From: Mangrovivirga halotolerans | Lineage (GTDB): Bacteria; Bacteroidota; Bacteroidia; Cytophagales; Cyclobacteriaceae | DNA: 64,000 bases | Assembly: GCF_026241165.1 (NCBI RefSeq) | Contig: NZ_JAPFQN010000007.1 | Location: 62,001-126,000, forward strand | Reading direction: 5' to 3' | Part shown: positions 8,294 through 18,331 of the stretch, in pieces | How positions within the stretch are numbered: position 1 is the stretch's first letter | Layout of the letters: each line of letters begins with the position of its first letter | The notes under the pieces: generated by a model | What the model was told of the DNA's origin: nothing | What the model saw: only the letters and a program-made list of their open reading frames with translations | The model's database searches: none | Made by a program: the position numbers and the translations under genes

Positions 8294-9135
8294 AGGCCGG
8301 GCAACGGCATGAAAATTTGAAGCAATTCTCTTACCTCTTCAGTCTTTTCATGATCCTCTAAGCTTTCGAAGGCCATGATCAAATTTCTCAATACCCTTTT
8401 TATAATATCTTTATTAGTACAAGGCTGATAGTATTCTGGCTTTTTAGGCACATGAATATTTTCAAGATAATTATCAATATCTTCCTCTCTGAAGATTAGC
8501 CCCCTGTTAAATACATTAATATAAAATTCCGTCTGCTTATTCTTGTACATTAGGATAAACAGATTGGGTAAGTTAACTCCATAAAGCGGAATATTTAACC
8601 TGTTGGCAACTATCATGTAAATAGAGCAAAGTAATATTGGATTACCCTTTCCTGACTCTAAAACTGCATTGATAAAACTATTCGTGGGCGAATGAAAGTT
8701 TTTAGTGTTGCCGGAAAATTTGTATTTATTAAAAAATATGCTGTTCAGTGTCCTGATCTGATCATAGTAATGCATATTATCTTTAAAAAGCAACCAGGTA
8801 TCCAGGTAGATGTCATTAAGCTTGTCAGTAAGCAATTGGTATTCCAGATCCGGATATTGATATTTGGCTACCAGAAAAAGTCCATCGAGCAATTCGGGCT
8901 CCTCCTCTTCTGACCACTCGGTAAGTTTTATCTTTAGATTCTCAAATTGAAGAGAATGAATTATATTTTCGATTCTTTCCTGTACTACCGGATTGAGATT
9001 TCTTTCCCATTCTTTTTCCAATACAGGAATAATCCGATCACCAAGTGATCGGATCTTTTGCTCTACATGACCTAAAATACTTTCATCCTCTTCATCCAGA
9101 AGAGACACTAATGCTTTCAGTTCTTTTTCTTCCAT
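8290..9135 (-). CDS. SirB1-like transglutaminase-fold protein
   Basis: The 281-residue cytoplasmic protein has a helical N-terminal region and a SirB1/Transglut_core2 domain. The domain is recognised by NSFINAVLESGKGNPI followed by VANRLNIPLYGVNLP and FYINVFNRG. In family members as I remember them, a histidine follows the NLP motif and an aspartate lies in the FIDPFN motif; here these read NLPNLF and YINVFN, so peptidase activity is doubtful. A short helical, TPR-like tail ends the protein. Its stop overlaps the convergent transferase gene by 4 bp, and it lies 13 bp downstream of the carboxylase gene, probably in one operon. The cellular role is unknown. Confidence 0.8.
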   Translation of the reverse strand: MEEKELKALVSLLDEEDESILGHVEQKIRSLGDRIIPVLEKEWERNLNPVVQERIENIIHSLQFENLKIKLTEWSEEEEPELLDGLFLVAKYQYPDLEYQLLTDKLNDIYLDTWLLFKDNMHYYDQIRTLNSIFFNKYKFSGNTKNFHSPTNSFINAVLESGKGNPILLCSIYMIVANRLNIPLYGVNLPNLFILMYKNKQTEFYINVFNRGLIFREEDIDNYLENIHVPKKPEYYQPCTNKDIIKRVLRNLIMAFESLEDHEKTEEVRELLQIFMPLPGL

Positions 9136-9148
9136 ACCAACAGTTTAA

Positions 9149-10774
9149 TCAGGTCTGCAGTACTCCAACATTGAATTTTTCAACCGGAGCATGATCAGCA
9201 GCCTCTATACCCATGGAAATTACCTTTCTAGTTTCGGCAGGGTCTATTATTCCATCTACCCAAATTCTTGATGCGGCATAATAAGGACTTAACTGACTAT
9301 TATATCGATCAGTGATTTCCTTCAGTAAATTATCCTTTTCTTCATCAGTAATTTCTTTTCCTGCAGCTTTTAATGCTGAAACCCTGATTTGCAAAAGTGT
9401 TTTTGCAGCAGAAGCACCACTCATTACAGCTATCTGTGCAGAAGGCCAGGCATAAATTAATCGTGGATCATAAGCTTTTCCGCACATTGCATAATTACCG
9501 GCTCCGTAAGAATTACCCATAATAATTGTAAACTTAGGCACTGTAGAATTAGCCATGGCATTCACCATTTTTGCCCCATCTTTAATTATTCCTCCATGCT
9601 CAGCTTTACTCCCTACCATGAACCCACTTACATCCTGTAAGAACACCAAAGGTATCTTACGTTGATTACAGTTCATAATAAATCGTGCGGCTTTATCAGC
9701 AGAATCAGAATAGATCACTCCTCCCATCTGCATCTCACCTTTTTTCGTCTTTACTATCTGACGCTGGTTTGCAATAATCCCTACTGACCAACCATCAATT
9801 CTGGCAGTTGCACATACGATAGTTTTACCATACAATTCCTTATATTCGTCAAATTCTGACTTATCAACCAGACACTTTATAATGTTGCGAACATCATAAG
9901 GCTTTGTTCGGTCTGAAGGAAAATAACCATACATGTTTTCAACAGGTTCTTCAGGCTGGGCAGATTCTTTCCTGCTAAAACCGGCACTATCAAATTTACC
10001 GATTTTATCCATGATTCTTTTTATGGCATCCAGACATTCTTCATCCGTCTGATATTTATTATCAGTCACTCCGCTGATTTCGCAGTGAGTAGTCGCTCCA
10101 CCGAGCTCTTCATTATCAATATCTTCACCTATAGCTGCTTTAACCAGATAAGAACCTGCCAGGAAAATTGATCCTGTTTTATCCACTATTAAAGCTTCAT
10201 CAGACATTATAGGAAGATATGCTCCGCCGGCAACACAAGATCCCATAATAGCAGCAATCTGCACAATTCCCATTGCGCTCATTTTTGCATTATTTCTAAA
10301 TTGTCTGCCGAAGTGTTCTTTATCCGGAAAGATTTCATCCTGCATTGGCAGGTATACACCAGCACTATCAACAAGATAAATGATAGGAAGCCTGTTTTCC
10401 ATTGCTACTTCCTGAGCTCTTAAATTCTTTTTTGCAGTGATCGGGAACCATGCGCCTGCTTTAACTGTAGCATCATTAGCCACTAAAACACATTGACGAC
10501 CTTCGACATATCCTATCCCAGTTACAACACCTCCTGAAGGACAACCTCCCTCTTCTTCATACATCCCTTCTCCGGCAAATGCTGCTATTTCTAAAAATTC
10601 TGTATCATCATCCCTCAGATAGTCTATTCTTTCTCTGGCGGTCAACTTACCTTTAGCATGGTGCTTTTCTATCCGCTTTTTACCCCCTCCTAACTTAACT
10701 TTCTCGAGGCGACGGTTTAAAGTACTTACTAGTTGTTTGTTTTGATCTTCGTTTTTATTAAAAGTTATGTCCAT
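9149..10774 (-). CDS. Acyl-CoA carboxylase beta (carboxyltransferase) subunit, methylcrotonyl-type
   Basis: The 541 residues span the two crotonase-like halves of a biotin-dependent carboxyltransferase. The C-terminal half (GFMVGSKAEHGGIIKDGAKM, then YGAGNYAMCGKAYDPR) resembles methylcrotonyl-CoA carboxylase beta more than propionyl-CoA carboxylase beta. Glycine-rich oxyanion-hole motifs are intact (MGSCVAGGAYLP; NSYGAGNY). It would transfer CO2 from biotin to a branched acyl-CoA, as in leucine breakdown. No biotin carboxylase/carrier subunit is adjacent. It is followed 13 bp later by the SirB1-like gene. I leave the gene symbol blank because the substrate is inferred from similarity only. 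Confidence 0.88.
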   Translation of the reverse strand: MDITFNKNEDQNKQLVSTLNRRLEKVKLGGGKKRIEKHHAKGKLTARERIDYLRDDDTEFLEIAAFAGEGMYEEEGGCPSGGVVTGIGYVEGRQCVLVANDATVKAGAWFPITAKKNLRAQEVAMENRLPIIYLVDSAGVYLPMQDEIFPDKEHFGRQFRNNAKMSAMGIVQIAAIMGSCVAGGAYLPIMSDEALIVDKTGSIFLAGSYLVKAAIGEDIDNEELGGATTHCEISGVTDNKYQTDEECLDAIKRIMDKIGKFDSAGFSRKESAQPEEPVENMYGYFPSDRTKPYDVRNIIKCLVDKSEFDEYKELYGKTIVCATARIDGWSVGIIANQRQIVKTKKGEMQMGGVIYSDSADKAARFIMNCNQRKIPLVFLQDVSGFMVGSKAEHGGIIKDGAKMVNAMANSTVPKFTIIMGNSYGAGNYAMCGKAYDPRLIYAWPSAQIAVMSGASAAKTLLQIRVSALKAAGKEITDEEKDNLLKEITDRYNSQLSPYYAASRIWVDGIIDPAETRKVISMGIEAADHAPVEKFNVGVLQT

Positions 10775-10837
10775 GGGTTAATGATTTTGCGTAATTTAAG
10801 CAAAACCTATTAAAGCTAACAGTTGTTAGGGTAAGAA

Positions 10838-11770
10838 TTAATCTTGGGCTTTTTCGAGATCTCTGACTACCTTTTTATGCTTTTTTCCTAAAGGACCAAA
10901 AAAGTGTTTAGGATAGTAATTCATATGTTTTAATAAACTATCTAGATTCTGTAAAGATGTGTTAAGGTTGTTATAAACAGAGTCTTCATTGAGTAACTTA
11001 CCGAGCGAACCTTCCCCTTCATTTATTTTCGCCATTGTTTTATTAAAACTACTTAATGCCACATTAGCAGAATCTACGGTTGCCTTTAAATTGGCATCAT
11101 TCAGGTTTTGACTTAATTCTGACAGGTTAGCAATAACCTTTGGAAGCCCTTTTTCTTCATCAGATAATTTATCTGAAAGTTTTCTGTATTCAACAAGTGT
11201 TCTCCTGATTTCCGGTGCTGTAAGACTCAATTCTAATGTTGCTGTATTTGCAGTAGTCTCAAAAGTATCAAGGCTCTCTCTAACTTTCCGTGCTGTAGCC
11301 TGAAATTCCAAAGAAAGTTGTTTGAATTCATCCATAACTGGAAGAACTTTCTTTTGTAATTCAGCAATTTGATTTTCCTGAACGGAGCCATATAAGGTGT
11401 CTCCATCCTCGAAGTAGCCAGATTCCTTTTTTAGCTTCAATTCTACTGCTTTACTTCCTAACAGGTCATTGGAAATTATCTCTGCAACAGTAGAATCTCC
11501 GACCGGAATATTTTTATCTACATCAATAGTAATAGCAATTTCATTGCGTCTTTCCGGTAGTAGATTAATTTCACTTACTCTTCCAACTGTAAAGCCGTTT
11601 ATCAGTACAGGGTTTGAAACAGTCAATCCTTCGATGTTTTCATAAACAACATGATATTGATTTGTTGAAGAGAAAAAATCTATTCCTTTTAAAAAATTAA
11701 AGCCGTAATAAAATAACGCTAAGGCAACTACAGCTAAAAGTCCTACTTTTAATTCTTTTGATATTTTCAC
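10838..11770 (-). CDS. MCE/MlaD family lipid-transport protein (GTG start)
   Basis: The 310 residues have one N-terminal membrane helix (about 9-26) followed by an MCE domain (about 38-117, with NPVLINGFTVGRVSEI). A long helical region predicted to form coiled coils follows. MlaD-type proteins form hexameric rings in the inner membrane that move phospholipids between membranes. The start codon is GTG: an in-frame stop lies five codons upstream with no ATG between, and MKISKELKVG is the usual family start. It follows the amidase gene by 69 bp on the same strand. The MlaE permease and MlaF ATPase are not in the window. Confidence 0.9.
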   Translation of the reverse strand: MKISKELKVGLLAVVALALFYYGFNFLKGIDFFSSTNQYHVVYENIEGLTVSNPVLINGFTVGRVSEINLLPERRNEIAITIDVDKNIPVGDSTVAEIISNDLLGSKAVELKLKKESGYFEDGDTLYGSVQENQIAELQKKVLPVMDEFKQLSLEFQATARKVRESLDTFETTANTATLELSLTAPEIRRTLVEYRKLSDKLSDEEKGLPKVIANLSELSQNLNDANLKATVDSANVALSSFNKTMAKINEGEGSLGKLLNEDSVYNNLNTSLQNLDSLLKHMNYYPKHFFGPLGKKHKKVVRDLEKAQD

Positions 11771-11839
11771 TGGCTTTTTATTTTAAAGCATAAGTTGTTA
11801 TAAAGTTGAGTCTATTCTTCACTCTTTGCAAGACAATCA

Positions 11840-12652
11840 CTAATTTCTTGACTCAATCTCCTCTTTATAGTCTCTAACTGCACGGAATATACCGGAAGCG
11901 ATGTATTCCTGAATCAGCTCTTTGTTTAACTCCTTTTCTTCCTTTTGGTTACTTAAATAACCGGTTTCTACTAATACTGAAGGCATTGATGTTCTCCAAA
12001 GTACTGCAAAACCTGCTTGTTTAACTCCCCGGCTTCTGCGTCCTGCCCTTTTAGAAAATTGTGTTTCTATTCTCTCAGCTAATTTTAAACTATTCTCCAG
12101 GTAAGCATCCTGGTAAAGTGAGAAAAGTATTGCGCTTTCAGGTGAATTAGGATCAAACCCTTCATAGTTTTCCTGGTAATTATCTTCAAATAGAATAGCT
12201 TCATTTTCTCTTTTTGCAACTTGCATATTGCTTTCTGACTTATGTAGTCCCATAACATAAGTTTCAGTTCCATGCACTCTGGGATTACCCACCCAATTAC
12301 AATGAATAGACACAAAAAGATCAGCATTATTTCTATTAGCTAATTCAGCCCTTTGATAAAGCTCAAGAAAGGAATCGTTATTACGTGTGTAAATAACTCT
12401 CACTCCTTCCAGATATTCTTCAATTGTGGCACCAAGTTTGAGCGCTATTTCGAGCGCGACTTTTTTCTCTTTAGAAATCTGACCATGGGTACCCGGATCT
12501 TTACCTCCGTGACCTGCATCAATAACTATAACATCAATTTTATTCTCGGCTCTGTCCAATGGAATAAACGAACCAAAAAATAAAATGAAACAAATGCTGA
12601 ATAATAGTATATTATTTTTCACTATTGTACTGTTGTTTTTGCTGAATCGCAT
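11840..12652 (-). CDS. N-acetylmuramoyl-L-alanine amidase (AmiC type)
   Basis: This zinc amidase cleaves the bond between muramic acid and the stem peptide in peptidoglycan. The 270 residues start with a signal anchor or signal peptide (hydrophobic about 13-30). The Amidase_3 fold carries the expected ligands: His in DAGHGGKDPG, Glu in the helix KEKKVALEIA, His in SIHCNW and catalytic Glu in SVLVETGYLSN. The insertion typical of AmiC-like enzymes lies between the second His and the last Glu. The ATG at 12652 was chosen; a TTG at 12664 lies in a likely promoter box. It is divergent from LptD and upstream of the MCE gene, consistent with an envelope role. Confidence 0.92.
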   Translation of the reverse strand: MRFSKNNSTIVKNNILLFSICFILFFGSFIPLDRAENKIDVIVIDAGHGGKDPGTHGQISKEKKVALEIALKLGATIEEYLEGVRVIYTRNNDSFLELYQRAELANRNNADLFVSIHCNWVGNPRVHGTETYVMGLHKSESNMQVAKRENEAILFEDNYQENYEGFDPNSPESAILFSLYQDAYLENSLKLAERIETQFSKRAGRRSRGVKQAGFAVLWRTSMPSVLVETGYLSNQKEEKELNKELIQEYIASGIFRAVRDYKEEIESRN

Positions 12653-12661
12653 AACTTTACG

Positions 12662-12669
12662 CAAAATTG
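12662..12669 (-). promoter_or_regulatory. Possible -7 promoter box for the amidase-MCE operon
   Basis: CAATTTTG on the minus strand differs from TAnnTTTG only at the first base. It lies 9 bp before the amidase ATG, so the leader would be very short. Weak evidence. Confidence 0.25.
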
Positions 12670-12707
12670 TAAATTTTTCATCAAAGAATAAAAAATCACC
12701 CGCTTAT

Positions 12708-15425
12708 TTGATAACGAGATTTTTTTACATATTCTTATTATTATCAACTTTCAGTGTTTTCTCTCAGGATCGTGAAGTTAATACAGATTCACTTCGTGAT
12801 CAGTCTGACAGGATTCCTGCACCCACTGATATTGTAGTCGATCCGGATACTGTACCTCCGGCTTCTTCAGACACTTTGCAAGTTAGCCTGAACGACTCTC
12901 TTGTGTCAAATCCATCCGGTTTGTCAGGAGAAATCAAATACTTTGCCAAAGATTCAACCATCATGGATATTATAAGCAATAAGGTTTATTTATACAATGA
13001 TGCCTGGATCACTTACGAAGATATAAGACTTGAAGCAGATCGCATAGTAATTGACTATGAAGAACAATCACTTTCTGCCGAAGGTGTTGAAGATTCAACC
13101 GGAAAAATTTTGGGACAGCCCGTATTTAATGAGGGATCTCAAACTTACTATGTCAACAAACTAAAATATAACTTCCAGACCGAAAGGGCAATAGTTGAAG
13201 GGATTGTTACTAAACAAGGCGAAGCTATTATGCACGGAAAGGAAATGTATAAAAATGAAGAGGACGAGATATTTATCAGTAAAACTAAATATACAACTTG
13301 TAATCATATCGAACCTCACTATTATATATCTTCCAGGGAGATAAAAGTAATACCTAATGATAAGGTCATTTCTGGTCCTTTCAACTTAAATTTTATGGGA
13401 GTCCCAACTCCTCTTGGATTTGCTTTTGGAATGTTCCCGGATACTGAAACAAAAAGTGACGGAACTTCAGGCGTCATTTTTCCAACTTTTGGTGAGGAAA
13501 GAAGAAGAGGGTTCTTTGTCCGTGATTTTGGATATTATTTTAATATAAGTGAGTATGTAAAGCTTTCTTTAACTGCTGAAGTTTATTCAAAAGGCAGTAT
13601 GGGAGCCAGAGCAGCAACATCATATAAAAAGAGATATGCCTATAATGGTAATTTAGATTTCACCTACAACAGATTAACATCTGGAATTGAGGGTGACACG
13701 TCAGTTACAAAAGATTTTTGGTTAAGGTGGAACCATTCACCTCAATCAAAAGGCAATAGCAGGTTTTCTGCAAGTGTTAACGCCGGTACTTCTACTTATA
13801 ACCAGAACAATGAGTTAAATCCAAACTTAAATACCAGGGCAACCTTTAACTCAGCTGTAACCTTTTCTACTGTCTTTCCTAATTCTCCATTTAACTTATC
13901 TGCATCAGCCAGGTATAATCAAAACGTTCAGACAAAAGAAGTAGATCTGCAATTTCCGGATCTAAGTTTTGGTATGAACCGAATCTTCCCCTTTAGATCT
14001 CTTATAAATTCATCAAGAGGATTACTAGGGTCGGCCTCTGTATCATACAATATGGCGGCAACAAATAGAATAACAAACAAGGTTGAAGGTGAATACTTCA
14101 GTATGGAAGGAGACACTATTTTACCGTTTAACAGTGAAAACATGCCGTTTTTTATTGAAAGAGCCAAAAACGGCATTCGTCATACTATACCTTTTGGTAC
14201 GTCTGCCAGAATTTTCAGACATTTTACTCTTAACCCTTCATTTAATTATTCTGAAATCTGGTATTTCAGCAGCTTAGAATATAAATACAATGAAAATCTC
14301 AATAGAGTAGTTGCTTCAGATACGTCATCTGGATTTAACAGAGTTTATAATTACTCAACAAGTGCATCTTTGAATACCAGGATTTACGGAACCTATCAAT
14401 TCAAACAAGGATCTAAAATTCAGGCTATTCGACATATTATGGCTCCGGCTTTATCGTATAGTTATTCTCCTGACTTTGGAGAGGAAAAATATGGCTTTTA
14501 CCAATATGTTGATGTCCCTAATCAGGAAGAACCTCAAGTTTTATCTAAATATCAGAATTATGCGTATGGCGGAGGGTCTCGTGGAGAAAGCCAAAATCTT
14601 AGTTTTAGCCTGACAAATACCGTCGAAGGAAAAGTGTTGGATAAAAATGATTCAACGAGTGAAAATCCATATGAAAAAATACCTTTAATAGAAAACTTCA
14701 GTTTTAATACAGGGTATAACTTTGCTCTCGATTCCTTTAATCTCAATACGTTCAATTTTAGCTTTCGAACCTCTCTGTTCAATAGAAAGCTAAGTCTTAA
14801 TATTCCATTTAGAATAGATCCTTATGTATATGAACTCACTGGTGTGGGTGAAGATGGAAGAGTGCAACAAAACAAAGTTGATAAATATGCCTGGAATGAA
14901 GGAAGAGGGATCGGTCAGTTAACATCGGCAAGTTTGGCCTTATCGACCAACCTGAATGGAAAGGGGCGGGAAAGTGATAATGAGAGACGTGATGAATTAG
15001 ATGAAATTGCCGGTGAAAATCCTGAATTGAGGGAAACTGTTGATCGAATAAATGCTAACCCGGATCTATATCTGGATTGGAGTATACCCTGGAATCTCCG
15101 GATCAACTACAACCTCTCCTACACAAAGCGAGGATTTGAAGAAGCCCAGATTTCACAAAACGTCCGCTTTAGTGGTGATTTTAACTTAACAGAAAACTGG
15201 AAAATAAACTTCAGTTCCGGATATGACTTTCGTAGAAATGAATTCTCTCAAACTACTATCGGAATCAATAGGAATCTACACTGCTGGATGATGAATGTAA
15301 CCTGGGTACCGTTTGGAACTTTCCAATCCTTTAATTTCGAAATTCGCGTAAGATCAAGTATGCTTCAGGATCTTAAGATCACGAGAAATAGAAACTTCAG
15401 AGATAACCCTTCATTTAACTTTTAA
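12708..15425 (+). CDS. lptD: LptD-like LPS-assembly outer-membrane protein (TTG start proposed)
   Basis: LptD inserts lipopolysaccharide into the outer leaflet. The protein has a signal peptide (ITRFFYIFLLLSTFSVFSQ then DRE), an N-terminal OstA-like beta-jellyroll (about residues 60-230, e.g. AWITYEDIRLEADRIVIDY) and a long C-terminal barrel rich in alternating aromatic strands. I propose TTG at 12708, giving 905 residues, because it starts a clean signal peptide. ATGs at 12585 and 12594 would add a second hydrophobic segment and overlap the divergent amidase start by up to 68 bp. Two cysteines in the jellyroll/barrel junction (TTCNH) and near the C-terminus could form the disulfide seen in LptD proteins. 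Convergent with lysS. Confidence 0.85.
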   Translation: MITRFFYIFLLLSTFSVFSQDREVNTDSLRDQSDRIPAPTDIVVDPDTVPPASSDTLQVSLNDSLVSNPSGLSGEIKYFAKDSTIMDIISNKVYLYNDAWITYEDIRLEADRIVIDYEEQSLSAEGVEDSTGKILGQPVFNEGSQTYYVNKLKYNFQTERAIVEGIVTKQGEAIMHGKEMYKNEEDEIFISKTKYTTCNHIEPHYYISSREIKVIPNDKVISGPFNLNFMGVPTPLGFAFGMFPDTETKSDGTSGVIFPTFGEERRRGFFVRDFGYYFNISEYVKLSLTAEVYSKGSMGARAATSYKKRYAYNGNLDFTYNRLTSGIEGDTSVTKDFWLRWNHSPQSKGNSRFSASVNAGTSTYNQNNELNPNLNTRATFNSAVTFSTVFPNSPFNLSASARYNQNVQTKEVDLQFPDLSFGMNRIFPFRSLINSSRGLLGSASVSYNMAATNRITNKVEGEYFSMEGDTILPFNSENMPFFIERAKNGIRHTIPFGTSARIFRHFTLNPSFNYSEIWYFSSLEYKYNENLNRVVASDTSSGFNRVYNYSTSASLNTRIYGTYQFKQGSKIQAIRHIMAPALSYSYSPDFGEEKYGFYQYVDVPNQEEPQVLSKYQNYAYGGGSRGESQNLSFSLTNTVEGKVLDKNDSTSENPYEKIPLIENFSFNTGYNFALDSFNLNTFNFSFRTSLFNRKLSLNIPFRIDPYVYELTGVGEDGRVQQNKVDKYAWNEGRGIGQLTSASLALSTNLNGKGRESDNERRDELDEIAGENPELRETVDRINANPDLYLDWSIPWNLRINYNLSYTKRGFEEAQISQNVRFSGDFNLTENWKINFSSGYDFRRNEFSQTTIGINRNLHCWMMNVTWVPFGTFQSFNFEIRVRSSMLQDLKITRNRNFRDNPSFNF

Positions 15426-15441
15426 TAAAAAACTACTCAAT

Positions 15442-15472
15442 AAAAAAGGCTATCAAATTGATAGCCTTTTTT
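15442..15472. terminator. Bidirectional intrinsic terminator
   Basis: A perfect 13-bp inverted repeat (AAAAAAGGCTATC / GATAGCCTTTTTT) with a 5-nt loop lies between the convergent lptD and lysS genes. The A and T runs allow termination on both strands. Confidence 0.88.
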
Positions 15473-15494
15473 ATTATTAATTTATCTTCTATAA

Positions 15495-17234
15495 TTAATT
15501 CACTGCACTAATCCAGCCTTCCACTTCTTCTTTTGAAGGATTCTTCACGTCTTTAAGCTTCAACTTTTTCCGTGTTCCGCAAACGTCATTAAAAAGTTTG
15601 TTCGGATTAGCTTCTTTTATTTTATCAAGTGTAGTAAAACCTAGGTTCTGTAAAATCGGAATTAATTCCTCTCTCACACCTATTTCAACATAATCTTTTT
15701 CTGTTGCTACTTCTGGTTTCTTCTCAGGCTTCATCTGAGGGAAGAATAATACGTCCTGAATGGAATCTGAATTAGTCATGATCATTGCCAGCCTGTCAAT
15801 TCCAATTCCCAAACCAGCAGTTGGCGGCATTCCGTACTCAAGAGCCCTTAGGAAATCTTCATCCAATACCATCGCCTCATCATCACCACGCTTACCAAGC
15901 TCTAGTTGAGCTTCGAAACGTTCTCTTTGATCAATTGGATCATTTAACTCAGAGAATGCATTACAAATCTCCTTCCCATTACAAATCGCCTCAAATCTCT
16001 CAACCAGCCCTTCTTTTTCTGAATGTTTTTTAGCCAAAGGTGACATTTCAATTGGATAATCAGTAATAAATGTTGGCTGTATTAAGTGAGGCTCAACTTT
16101 TTCACCAAAGATCTCATCGATCAGCTTGCCTTTACCCATTGAATCATCAATATCAATACTTAATTTTTTAGCTGTATCACGAAGCTGATCTTCTTCCATC
16201 TCCGAAATATCAATGCCTGTAAATTCTTCTATTGACTCAAACATTGTATATCTCTTCCATGGACGCTGGAAGTCAATGGTATTTTTCCCAACCTTGACAG
16301 CAGTTGTTCCATGCATATCGAGGGCTGCCTTTTCTACCATTTCCTCAACTAGATCCATCATCCAGTTGTAATCCTTATAAGCTACGTAAAGCTCAACCTG
16401 GGTAAACTCAGGGTTGTGGAAACGGGACATTCCTTCATTACGGAAGTCCTTAGCAAATTCGAAGACTCCGTCATAGCCACCTACAATAAGTCTTTTTAAA
16501 TACAACTCATTTGCTATTCGCAAGTAAAGAGTCATATCAAGAGTATTGTGATGAGTCTTAAAAGGTCTGGCTGCCGCTCCGCCATATAATGGTTGAAGAA
16601 TCGGAGTTTCAACTTCAAGGTATCCTTTATTTGAAAGGAAAGTTCTGATACTATTTACCATCTGTGTCCTTTTAATAAAAGTATCGCGAACTTCAGGGTT
16701 TACTATCAGGTCAACATACCGTTGTCTGTATCTTGTCTCAGGATCAGAAAAAGCATCGTATACCTTTTTGTTTCCTGACTCGTCTTCAGTTTCTTTAACT
16801 ATAGGGAGAGGTTTTAAACTTTTTGTCAACAACTTAAAGTCAGTAACATGAATAGTTAATTCACCTGTTTGAGTTGTGAACACATAACCTTTGATACCAA
16901 TTATATCACCGATGTCTGTCATTTTCTTAAAGACATCATTATATAATGAATTATCATCACCAGGACAGATATCATCCCTCCTGAAATATAATTGAATTCT
17001 CCCGGTTGAATCCTGCAGTTCAGCAAATGAGGCTGAGCCCATTATTCGACGAGACATTAATCGACCGGCAATGGAGATATTCTTATAATCAGTTTTATTC
17101 TTCTCATAGTTCTCATGAATGTCTTTAGCTGTAACATTCACTTCAAACAATTCTGATGGATAAGGATTTATTCCACTCTTAATCAAAGCTTCGCGCTTTT
17201 GCCTGCGTACGGTTTCCTGCTCACTTAACTGCAT
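15495..17234 (-). CDS. lysS: Lysyl-tRNA synthetase, class II
   Basis: LysS charges tRNA-Lys. The 579 residues include the N-terminal anticodon-binding OB fold (about 55-150) and the class II core: motif 1 near [18 protein letters not shown], motif 2 in [14 protein letters not shown] and motif 3 in [14 protein letters not shown]-terminal extension of about 70 residues after the core ends with a small helical domain, which I believe is usual for Bacteroidota enzymes. ATG at 17234 is the natural start. It stands alone, with its own -7 promoter box upstream and a shared terminator downstream. Confidence 0.97.
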   Translation of the reverse strand: MQLSEQETVRRQKREALIKSGINPYPSELFEVNVTAKDIHENYEKNKTDYKNISIAGRLMSRRIMGSASFAELQDSTGRIQLYFRRDDICPGDDNSLYNDVFKKMTDIGDIIGIKGYVFTTQTGELTIHVTDFKLLTKSLKPLPIVKETEDESGNKKVYDAFSDPETRYRQRYVDLIVNPEVRDTFIKRTQMVNSIRTFLSNKGYLEVETPILQPLYGGAAARPFKTHHNTLDMTLYLRIANELYLKRLIVGGYDGVFEFAKDFRNEGMSRFHNPEFTQVELYVAYKDYNWMMDLVEEMVEKAALDMHGTTAVKVGKNTIDFQRPWKRYTMFESIEEFTGIDISEMEEDQLRDTAKKLSIDIDDSMGKGKLIDEIFGEKVEPHLIQPTFITDYPIEMSPLAKKHSEKEGLVERFEAICNGKEICNAFSELNDPIDQRERFEAQLELGKRGDDEAMVLDEDFLRALEYGMPPTAGLGIGIDRLAMIMTNSDSIQDVLFFPQMKPEKKPEVATEKDYVEIGVREELIPILQNLGFTTLDKIKEANPNKLFNDVCGTRKKLKLKDVKNPSKEEVEGWISAVN

Positions 17235-17263
17235 GGATTATATCTTTTTTGTTATTAAAAATG

Positions 17264-17271
17264 CAAAATTA
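17264..17271 (-). promoter_or_regulatory. Bacteroidota -7 promoter box for lysS
   Basis: TAATTTTG on the minus strand matches TAnnTTTG, 29 bp before the lysS ATG, inside the 122-bp gap downstream of the ABC ATPase gene. No good -33 element is seen. Confidence 0.4.
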
Positions 17272-17356
17272 AATAAGATTCAATGAAATTGAACCCTGAA
17301 AGTATAATATTTGTTACAACCAATAAAGAAAACTCTTGATTCAGGCCTCCTATCAT

Positions 17357-18328
17357 CTAAATCCTGACATTCAACTTCTTACTTTTATCGAAATCTACCC
17401 AGACGATTTGCCCGTTTGCAAACTTCTTTTCGCTATAGGCATGAAGGATACTTTCGTCCATTTTCAAAGTGTATAAATTAGTCTTCCCAGCAAAAGATAA
17501 ATCTTTTACCGTGGCTTCTTTTAATCCGTCTTTACTACTTGAATATAAAAAAGTATCCTCCCATCGCCAGCCATAATTCTTTTCTGCCCCGTTTGGGAAC
17601 CAATTCACAGGACCAAATAATTCAGCTGTAATTTTATGATTAGGGTTAAAATAAACCTCATTTGAACTTCCCTCCTGAATTATTTGCCCTTCTCGTAGAA
17701 CAATAATTCTGTCAGCAAGGCCAAATAGTTCCTCCGGATGATGAGTTACTATCACTGAAGAAATATTATTTTCACTTAGATAATCCCTGAGTGCATTAAT
17801 CAGCCTGAGTTTATTTCCTCTGTCTAGCTGACTAAATGGTTCATCCATTAATAACAATTCCGGGAATTCGGCAATAGATACAGCTAGTGCAAGCCTCTGT
17901 CTTTGTCCTCCACTCAGAAGTTTACATAATTTATTTTCAAAGCCACCTAGTTGCGTTAATTCAATGAGCTCGGTATATCTTTCTTCAGCAAAATCCTCAT
18001 CATAATGACGCAGAGCAAATTTCAACCTTCTGCCTACTGTATCGTTGGGATCAAGTTTAAAGTCTTGTCGTAAGTATTTAACCCCTTCAAATCCAGGTAT
18101 TAAAAGATCCTCTACCGGTGGTAAGTTTTTATTTTCATAGAAGAATTCACCTTCATCAGAGGGAATAAAACCTCCTATAAGTTTTATTAACGTAGATTTA
18201 CCTGAACCACTAGGGCCGATCACCCCTACAACTTCTCCTTCTTCCAGTTCTAAGCTAACATTATTTACAGCTGGCGTATTTTCACCAAAATAGACTTTAG
18301 ATATATTCTTAAATGAAAATTGCGCCAA
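17357..18328 (-). CDS. ABC transporter ATP-binding protein with TOBE-like tail (TTG start)
   Basis: The 323 residues contain a complete ATPase: Walker A GPSGSGKST (about 38-46), signature LSGGQRQRLALA (about 137-148), Walker B LLLMDEPFSQLD and switch His in VTHHPEE. The last 90 or so residues resemble the TOBE extension of PotA/FbpC-type importers. The start must be TTG at 18328: the proline dehydrogenase stop is two codons upstream in the same frame, and no ATG occurs before the Walker B motif. It is preceded by proline dehydrogenase with 3 bp between stop and start. No permease or binding protein is adjacent, so the transported substrate is unknown. Confidence 0.88.
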   Translation of the reverse strand: MAQFSFKNISKVYFGENTPAVNNVSLELEEGEVVGVIGPSGSGKSTLIKLIGGFIPSDEGEFFYENKNLPPVEDLLIPGFEGVKYLRQDFKLDPNDTVGRRLKFALRHYDEDFAEERYTELIELTQLGGFENKLCKLLSGGQRQRLALAVSIAEFPELLLMDEPFSQLDRGNKLRLINALRDYLSENNISSVIVTHHPEELFGLADRIIVLREGQIIQEGSSNEVYFNPNHKITAELFGPVNWFPNGAEKNYGWRWEDTFLYSSSKDGLKEATVKDLSFAGKTNLYTLKMDESILHAYSEKKFANGQIVWVDFDKSKKLNVRI

Positions 18329-18331
18329 AAT

